Positions 56,856 through 64,000 of a DNA stretch of 64,000 bases are shown here, one piece after another. The stretch spans positions 124,001 to 188,000 of the forward strand of contig CASCJZ010000077.1 of the NCBI GenBank assembly GCA_949152475.1, given 5' to 3'. The position numbers were made by a program, and so were the translations under genes. This stretch comes from Terebella lapidaria. Lineage: Eukaryota > Annelida > Polychaeta > Terebellida > Terebellidae. Positions within the stretch are counted from its first letter, which is position 1. Each line of letters begins with the position of its first letter. The notes beneath the pieces are model-generated. The model was given only the letters and a program-made list of their open reading frames with translations, ran no database searches and had not been told where the DNA came from.

Positions 56856-59800
56856 GTACGATGGACTAGCGAAGCTCCACCGTAAGATGGACATGCGACG
56901 CTCCATCGTACGATGGACACGTGACGCTCCACCGTACGATGGACAGGCGACGCTCCATCGTACGATGGACTAGCGAAGCTCCACCGTAAGATGGACATGT
57001 GACGCTCCACAATACGATGGACATGGGACGCTCCATCATACGATGGACATGTGATGCTCCACCATACGATCGACATGCGATGCTCCACCGTACGATCGAC
57101 ATGTAATGTTCCACTGTACGATGGACATGTGACGCTCCACCGTTCGATGGACATGGGATGCTCCACCGTACCATGGACATGCGATGCTCCACATACGATG
57201 GACTGGTGACGCCCCACCGTACGATGGACATGCGATGCTCCACCGTACGATGGACATGCGACGCTCCTTCGTACGATGGACATGTGACGCTCCACCGTAC
57301 GATGGACATGCGACGCTCCTTCGTACGATGGACATGGGACGCTCCACCGTACGATCGACATGCGATGCTCCACCGTAAGATGAACATGTGAAGCTCCACC
57401 GTACGATGGACATGCGACGCTCCACAGTACGATGGACATGTGACGCTCCACCGTACGATGGACATGCGAGGCTCCACCGTAAGATGGACATGTGATGCTC
57501 CACCGTACGATGGACATGCGATGCTCCATCGTACGATGGACATGGGATGCTCCACCGTATGATGGACATGTGACGCTCCACCGTATGATGGACATGCGAT
57601 GCTCAATCGTACGATGGACATGCGATGCTCAATCGTACGATGGACATGGGATGCTCCACCGTATGATTGACATGCAAGGCTACACCGTAAAATGGACATG
57701 TGACGCTCCACCATACGATGGACATGCGACGCTCCATCGTACGATGGACATGGGATGCTCTACCGTACGATGGACATCTGATGCTCCACCGTACGATGGA
57801 CATGTGACACTCCGCTGTACGATGGACATGTGACGCTCCACCATATGATGGACATGTGACACTCCGCTGTACGATGGACATGTGACGCTCCACCATATGA
57901 TGGACATGCGATGCTCCACCGTACAATGGACATGCGACGCTCAAATGTACGATGGACATATGACGCTCCACAGTACGATGGACATGGGACGCTCCATCAT
58001 ACGAAGGACATGTGATGCTCCACCGTACGATCGACATGTGATGCTCCACCGTACGATCGACATGTGATGCTCCACGGTACGATGGACATGTCACGCTCCA
58101 CCGTACGATGGACATGGGACGCTCCAATGTACGATGGACATGCAACGCTCCACTGTATGATGGACATGCGATGCTCCACTGTACGATGGACATCTGACGC
58201 TCCACCATACGATGGACATGCGATGATCCACTGTACGAAAGACATGTGACGCTCCACCGTACGATGGACATGTGACACTCCATCGTACGATGGACTAGCG
58301 ATGCTCCATCGTAAGATGGACATGCGACGCTCCACGTACATGTGATGCTCCACCGTACGATGGACATCCGACTCTCCACTGTATGATGGACATGCAATGC
58401 ACCACCGTATGATGGACATGCGAGACTCCACCGTACGATGGACATGTGACAATCCACCGTACGATGGACATCTGACGCTCCTCCGTACGATGGACAAGCG
58501 ACGCTCCACTGTACGATGGACATGTGACGCTCCACCGTACGATGGACATGCGACGCTCCATCGTACGATGGACTAGCGACACTCCACCGTAAGATGGACA
58601 TGCGACGCTCAACCGTACGATGGACATCTGACGCTCCTCCGTACGATGGACAAGCGACGCTCCACTGTACGATGGACATGTGACGCTCCACCGTTAGATG
58701 GACATGTGACGCTCCATCGTACGATGGACATGCGACGCTCCACCGTACAATGTACATGCGACGCTCCATCGCAGGATGGACATGCGACGCTCCACCATAC
58801 GAAGGACATGCGATGCTCCACCGTACGATGGACATGCGACGCTCCATCGTACGATGGACATGTGACGCTCCACCGTACGATGGACATGCGATGCTCCACT
58901 GTATGATGGACATGCGATGCTTTACTGTACAATATACACGTTACGCTCAACCGTAAGATGGACATGCGATGCTCCACAGTACGATGGACATGGGACGCTC
59001 CATCATACGATGGACATGTGACGCTCCACCGTACGATGGACATGCGACGCTCCACTGTATGATGGACATGCGATGCTTTACTGTACAATGGACACGTTAC
59101 GCTCAACCGTAAGATGGACATGCGATGCTCCACAGTACGATGGACATGGGACGCTCCATCATACGATGGACATGTGACGCTCCACCGTACGATGGACATG
59201 CGACGCTCCACCGTACGATGGACATGCGACGTTCCTTCGTACGATGGACATGGGACGCTCCACCGTACGATCGACATGCGACGCTCCTTCGTACGATGGA
59301 CATGGGACGCTCCACCGTACGATGGACATCTGACGCTCCACCGTACGATGGACATCTGACGCTCCACCGTACGATGGACATGCTATGCTCCACCGTACGA
59401 TCGACATGCGATGCTCCACCGTACGATGGACACGTGATGCTCCACCGTACGATGGACATCTGACGCTCCACCGTGCGATGGACATGCTATGCTCCACCGC
59501 ACGATGGACATGTGATGCTCCACCGTTCGATGGACATGGGACGCTCCACCGAATGATGGACATGCGAGGCTCCACCATAAGATGGACATGTGACGCTCCA
59601 CCGTACGATGGATATGCGACGCTCCACCGTACGATGGACATGTGACGATCCACCGAAGGATGGACATGCGAGGCTCCACTGTAAGATGGACATGTTACGC
59701 TCCACCGTACGATGGACATGGGATGCTCCACCGTATGATGGACATGTGACACTCCACTGTACGATGGATATGCGATGCACCACCGTACGATGGACATGTG

Positions 59801-62800
59801 ATGTTCCACCGTACGATGGACATCTGACGCTCCACCGTAGGATGGACATGTGACGCTCCACCGTACGATGGACATGTGACGCTCCACCGTACGATGGACA
59901 TGTGACGCTCCACCGTAAGATGGACATGTGACGCTCCACCATACGATGGACATGCGACGCTCCTTCGTACGATGGACATGGGATGCTCCACCGTACGATC
60001 GACATGCGATGCTCCACCGTTCGATGGACATGTGATGCTCCACCGTACGATGGACATGGGACGCTCCACCGTACGATCGACATGTAATGTTCCACTGTAC
60101 GATGGACATGTGACGCTCCACCGTTCGATGGACATGGGATGCTCCACCGTACCATGGACATGCGATGCTCCACATACGATGGACATGTGACGCCCCACCG
60201 TACGATGGACATGTGATGCTCCACCGTACGATGGACATGGGACGCTCCAATGTACGATGGACATGTGACGCTCCACTGTACGATGGACATGCGATGCTCC
60301 ACTGTACGATGAACATGTGACGCTCCACCGTATGATGAACATGTGACGCTCCACCGTATGATGGACATGCGAGGCTCCACCGTACGATGAACATGGGTGC
60401 TCCATCGTACGATGGACATGCGACGCTCCACCATACGATGGACTAGCGAAGCTCCACCGTAAGATGGACATGCGACGCTCCATCGTACGATGGACACGTG
60501 ACGCTCCACCGTACGATGGACAGGCGACGCTCCATCGTACGATGGACTAGCGAAGCTCCACCGTAAGATGGACATGTGACGCTCCACAATACGATGGACA
60601 TGGGACGCTCCATCATACGATGGACATGTGATGCTCCACCATACGATCGACATGCGATGCTCCACCGTACGATCGACATGTAATGTTCCACTGTACGATG
60701 GACATGTGACGCTCCACCGTTCGATGGACATGGGATGCTCCACCGTACCATGGACATGCGATGCTCCACATACGATGGACATGTGACGCCCCACCGTACG
60801 ATGGACATTCGACGCTCCACCGTACGATGGACATGCGACGCTCCTTCGTACGATGGACATGTGACGCTCCACCGTACGATGGACATGCGACGCTCCTTCG
60901 TACGATGGACATGGGACGCTCCACCGTACGATCGACATGCGATGCTCCACCGTACGATGGACATGCGACGCTCCACCGTACGATGGACATGCGACGCTCC
61001 ACAGTACGATGGACATGTGACGCTCCACCGTACGATGGACATGCGAGGCTCCACCGTAAGATGGACATGTGACGCTCCACCGTACGATGGACATGCGATG
61101 CTCCACCGTAAGATGGACATGTGACGCTCCACCGTATGATGGACATGTGACGCTCCACCGTATGATGGACATGCGATGCTCAATCGTACGATGGACATGC
61201 GATGCTCAATCGTACGATGGACATGGGATGCTCCACCGTATGATTGACATGCAAGGCTACACCGTAAAATGGACATGTGACGCTCCACCATACGATGGAC
61301 ATGCGACGCTCCATCGTACGATGGACATGGGATGCTCTACCGTACGATGGACATCTGATGCTCCACCATACGATGGACATGTGACACTCCGCTGTACGAT
61401 GGACATGTGACGCTCCACCATATGATGGACATGTGACACTCCGCTGTACGATGGACATGTGACGCTCCACCATATGATGGACATGTGATGCTCCACCGTA
61501 CAATGGACATGCGACGCTCAAATGTACGATGGACATATGACGCTCCACCGTACGATGGACATGAGACGCTCCATCGGATGATGGCCTAGTGACGCTCCAT
61601 CATAAGATGGACATGCGACGCTCCACCGTACGATGGACATGCGATGCTCCACGTACGATGGACATGTGACGCCCCATCGTACGAAGGACATGCGACACTC
61701 AACTGTATGATGGACATGCGATGCTTTACTGTACAATGGACACGTGATGCTCCACCGTACGATGGACATGTGATGCTCCATCATACGATGGACTAGGGAA
61801 GCTCCACCGTAAGATATGTGACGCTTCACAGTACGATGGACATGGGACGCTCCATCATACGATGGACATGTGATGCTCCACTGTACGATGGACATGTGAC
61901 GCTCCACCGTACGATGGACATGTGACGCTCCAATGTACGATGGACATGCGACGCTCCATCGTATGATGGACATGTGATGCTCCACCATACGATGGACTAG
62001 CGATGCTCCACCGTAAGATGGACATGTGACGCTCCACAGTACGATGGACATGGGACGCTCCATCATACGAAGGACATGTGATGCTCCACCGTACGATCGA
62101 CATGTGATGCTCTACCGTACGATCGACATGTGATGCTCCACGGTACGATGGACATGTGACGCTCCACCGTACGATGGACATGGGACGCTCCAATTTACGA
62201 TGGACATGCAACGCTCCACTGTATGATGGACATGCGATGCTCCACTGTACGATGGACATCTGACGCTCCACCATACGATGGACTCCATCGTACGATGGAC
62301 TAGCGACGCTCCATCGTAAGATGGACATGCGACGCTCCACGTACATGTGATGCTCCACCGTACGATGGACATCCGACGCTCCACTGTATGATGGACATGC
62401 AATGCACCACCGTATGATGGACATGCGAGACTCCACCGTACGATGGACATGTGACAATCCACCGTACGATGGACATCTGACGCTCCTCCGTACGATGGAC
62501 AAGCGACGCTCCACTGTAAGATGGACATGTGACGCTCCACAGTACGATGGACATGCGACGCTCCATCGTACGATGGACTAGCGACACTCCACCGTAAGAT
62601 GGACATGCAATGCTCCACCGTACGATGGACATCTGACGCTCCTCCGTACAATGGACAAGCGACGCTCCACTGTACGATGGACATGTGACGCTCCACCGTA
62701 CGATGGACATGCGACGCTCCATCGTACGATGGACATGCGACGCTCTACCGTACGATGGACATGCGACGCTCCATCGCAGGATGGACATGCGACGCTCCAC

Positions 62801-64000
62801 CGTAAGAAGGACATGCGATGCTCCACCGTACGATGGACATGCGACGCTCCATCGTACGATGGACATGTGACGCTCCACCGTACGATGGACATGCGACGCT
62901 CCACTGTATGATGGACATGCGATGCTTTACTGTACAATGGACACGTTACGCTCAACCGTAAGATGGACATGCGATGCTCCACAGTACGATGGACATGGGA
63001 CGCTCCATCATACGATGGACATGTGACGCTCCACCGTACGATGGACATGCGACGCTCCACTGTATGATGGACATGCGATGCTTTACTGCACAATGGACAC
63101 GTTACGCTCAACCGTAAGATGGACATGCGATGCTCCACAGTACGATGGACATGGGACGCTCCATCATACGATGGACATGTGACGCTCCACCGTACGATGG
63201 ACATCTGACGCTTCACCGTGCGATGGACATGCTATGCTCCACCGCACGATGGACATGTGATGCTCCACCGTACGATGGACATGGGACGCTCCACCATATA
63301 ATGGACATGTGACGCTCCACCGTACGATGGACATGTGACGCTCCACCGAATGATGGACATGCGAGGCTCCACCATAAGATGGACATGTGACGCTCCATCG
63401 TACGATGGACATGGGACGCTCCACCGAATGATGGACATGCGAGGCTCCACCGTAAGATGGACATGTGACGCTCCACCGTACGATGGACATGCGACGCTCC
63501 ACCGTACGATGGACATGTGACGCTCCACCATACGATGGACATCTGACGCTCCACCGTACGATGGACATGCTATGCTCCACCGTACGATGGACATGTGACG
63601 CTCCACCGTACGATGGACATGGGACGCTGCACCGTACGATGGACATGCGACGCTCCATCGTACGATGGACATGGGATGCTCCACCGTACGATGGACATGC
63701 GACGCTCCACTGTACAATGGACATGTGACGCTCGACCGTATGATGGACATGCAAGGCTCCACTGTACAATGGACATGTGACGCTCCACTGTACGATGGAC
63801 ATGGGACGCTCCACCGAATGATGGACATGCGAGGCTCCACCATAAGATGGACATGTGACGCTCCACCGTACGATGGATATGCGACGCTCCACCGTACGAT
63901 GGACATGTGACGATCCACCGAAGGATGGACATGCGAGGCTCCACTGTAAGATGGACATGTTACGCTCCACCGTACGATGGACATGGGATGCTCCACCGTA
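56856..64000. repeat. Later copy of the 7.6-kb segment, continuing past the window
   Basis: It matches 45240-52878 with whole-monomer losses at about 59.2, 59.9 and 62.6 kb relative to that copy. Landmarks: 18-bp units at 58334 and 62339, GGGTGCTCC at 60390, GGCCTAG at 61579, 22-bp unit at 61809. The copy is still aligned at the last base of the window. Confidence 0.84.

Larger units (their letters stand above)
1..64000. repeat. 26-bp satellite array filling the whole window
   Basis: Every stretch read in the window is a variant of one 26-bp unit: GACGC, then TCCAYCGTACGATGGA, then CATG and one variable base (T, C, G or a shifted CATCT form). The first full unit is at 3-28. The commonest form has 15 G or C in 26 bases. 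Units are head to tail in one orientation, with no spacer, no transposon insertion and no unique sequence seen. Both window ends lie inside the array. Typical units differ from the consensus at 0-4 positions, mostly at CpG. Occasional units of 18, 22 or 25 bp break the register. This is satellite-type DNA; centromeric, pericentromeric, subtelomeric or sex/B-chromosome heterochromatin are all possible, and the sequence alone does not choose between them. Confidence 0.98.

Noticed and set aside
1..64000. Zinc-finger-like repeat protein, because of Cys and paired His in the 26-residue minus-strand period
   Set aside because: Each period has one regular Cys (CPSYGGASHVH), not the two Cys and two His spacing of C2H2 fingers, and the period is 26 rather than 28 residues.
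1..64000. CRISPR array
   Set aside because: Units are directly adjacent, there are no unique spacers of constant length, no leader and no cas genes, and variation is of CpG-decay type.
1..64000. CENP-B box or telomere repeat inside the monomer
   Set aside because: The unit does not resemble the 17-bp CENP-B box beyond short CG-containing strings such as TTCG, and there is no short G-rich telomeric motif.
1..64000. Transposon, rDNA or tRNA insertion in the array
   Set aside because: All stretches read resolve into 26-bp units or shortened forms of them; no target-site duplication, terminal repeat, poly-A tract or structured RNA gene was seen.
1..64000. Large inverted repeats within the array
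   Set aside because: All units read have the same orientation; the apparent inverted matches are the 16-bp palindrome in each unit.
1..64000. Bacterial origin, iteron cluster or plasmid repeat
   Set aside because: A 26-bp iteron-like palindrome could suggest it, but thousands of copies over 64 kb with no genes and with CpG-decay variation do not fit a replicon.

Overview
The whole 64,000-base window is one uninterrupted tandem array of a 26-bp satellite (minisatellite-length) monomer. I found no unique sequence, no credible protein-coding gene, no RNA gene and no recognisable transposon. The array runs off both ends of the window. About 2,460 monomers are present, all head to tail in one orientation. 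Numbering the monomer from the G of GACGC (first complete one at bases 3-28), bases 6-21 are TCCAYCGTACGATGGA, and the rest is GACGC before and CATG plus a variable base after. When Y is T, bases 6-21 form a perfect 16-bp palindrome centred on GTAC.

Organism: this looks like heterochromatic satellite DNA of a eukaryote, because tens of kilobases of a homogenised short tandem repeat with higher-order structure are unknown in ordinary bacterial chromosomes. Most monomer variation is CG to TG or CG to CA at four CpG positions, which points to a lineage with cytosine methylation such as a plant or vertebrate. I do not recognise the monomer as a named satellite and cannot place the species or chromosome.

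Layout: the monomers form a nested higher-order structure. Two kinds of 156-bp six-monomer module recur with 1 to 3 copies. They are built into larger duplicated segments, recognised by shared rare variants and by shortened monomers (18, 22 and 25 bp). The main offsets are 234 bp (1-416), 2,370 bp (785-5245), 1,066 bp (4.6-6.6 kb), 5,988 and 3,722 bp (first 10.3 kb), 806/598 bp (21.5-23.1 kb), 1,165 bp (25-26.5 kb), 2,570 bp (28.1-33 kb), 5,157 bp (38.0-48.4 kb, nearly identical tandem copies), 3,202 and 2,890 bp (50-56 kb), 312 bp (51.1-51.8 kb) and 11.1-11.6 kb (45.2-52.9 kb repeated at 56.9-64.0 kb). Two intermixed variant families can be seen. One ('A') carries TTTACTGTACAATGG, GGCCTAGTGACG and the 18-bp monomer. 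The other ('B', for example 10.7-14.5 kb and 20.4-24.9 kb) is rich in a GATCGACATG variant and a GGGTGCTCC one-base-deletion monomer. About 17.3-18.1 kb has no close copy elsewhere in the window.

Open frames: 26 is not a multiple of 3 and the minus-strand monomer has no stop in any frame, so very long open frames (up to 862 codons) appear on the minus strand in all three frames at once. I read these as arithmetic by-products of the repeat and not as genes.
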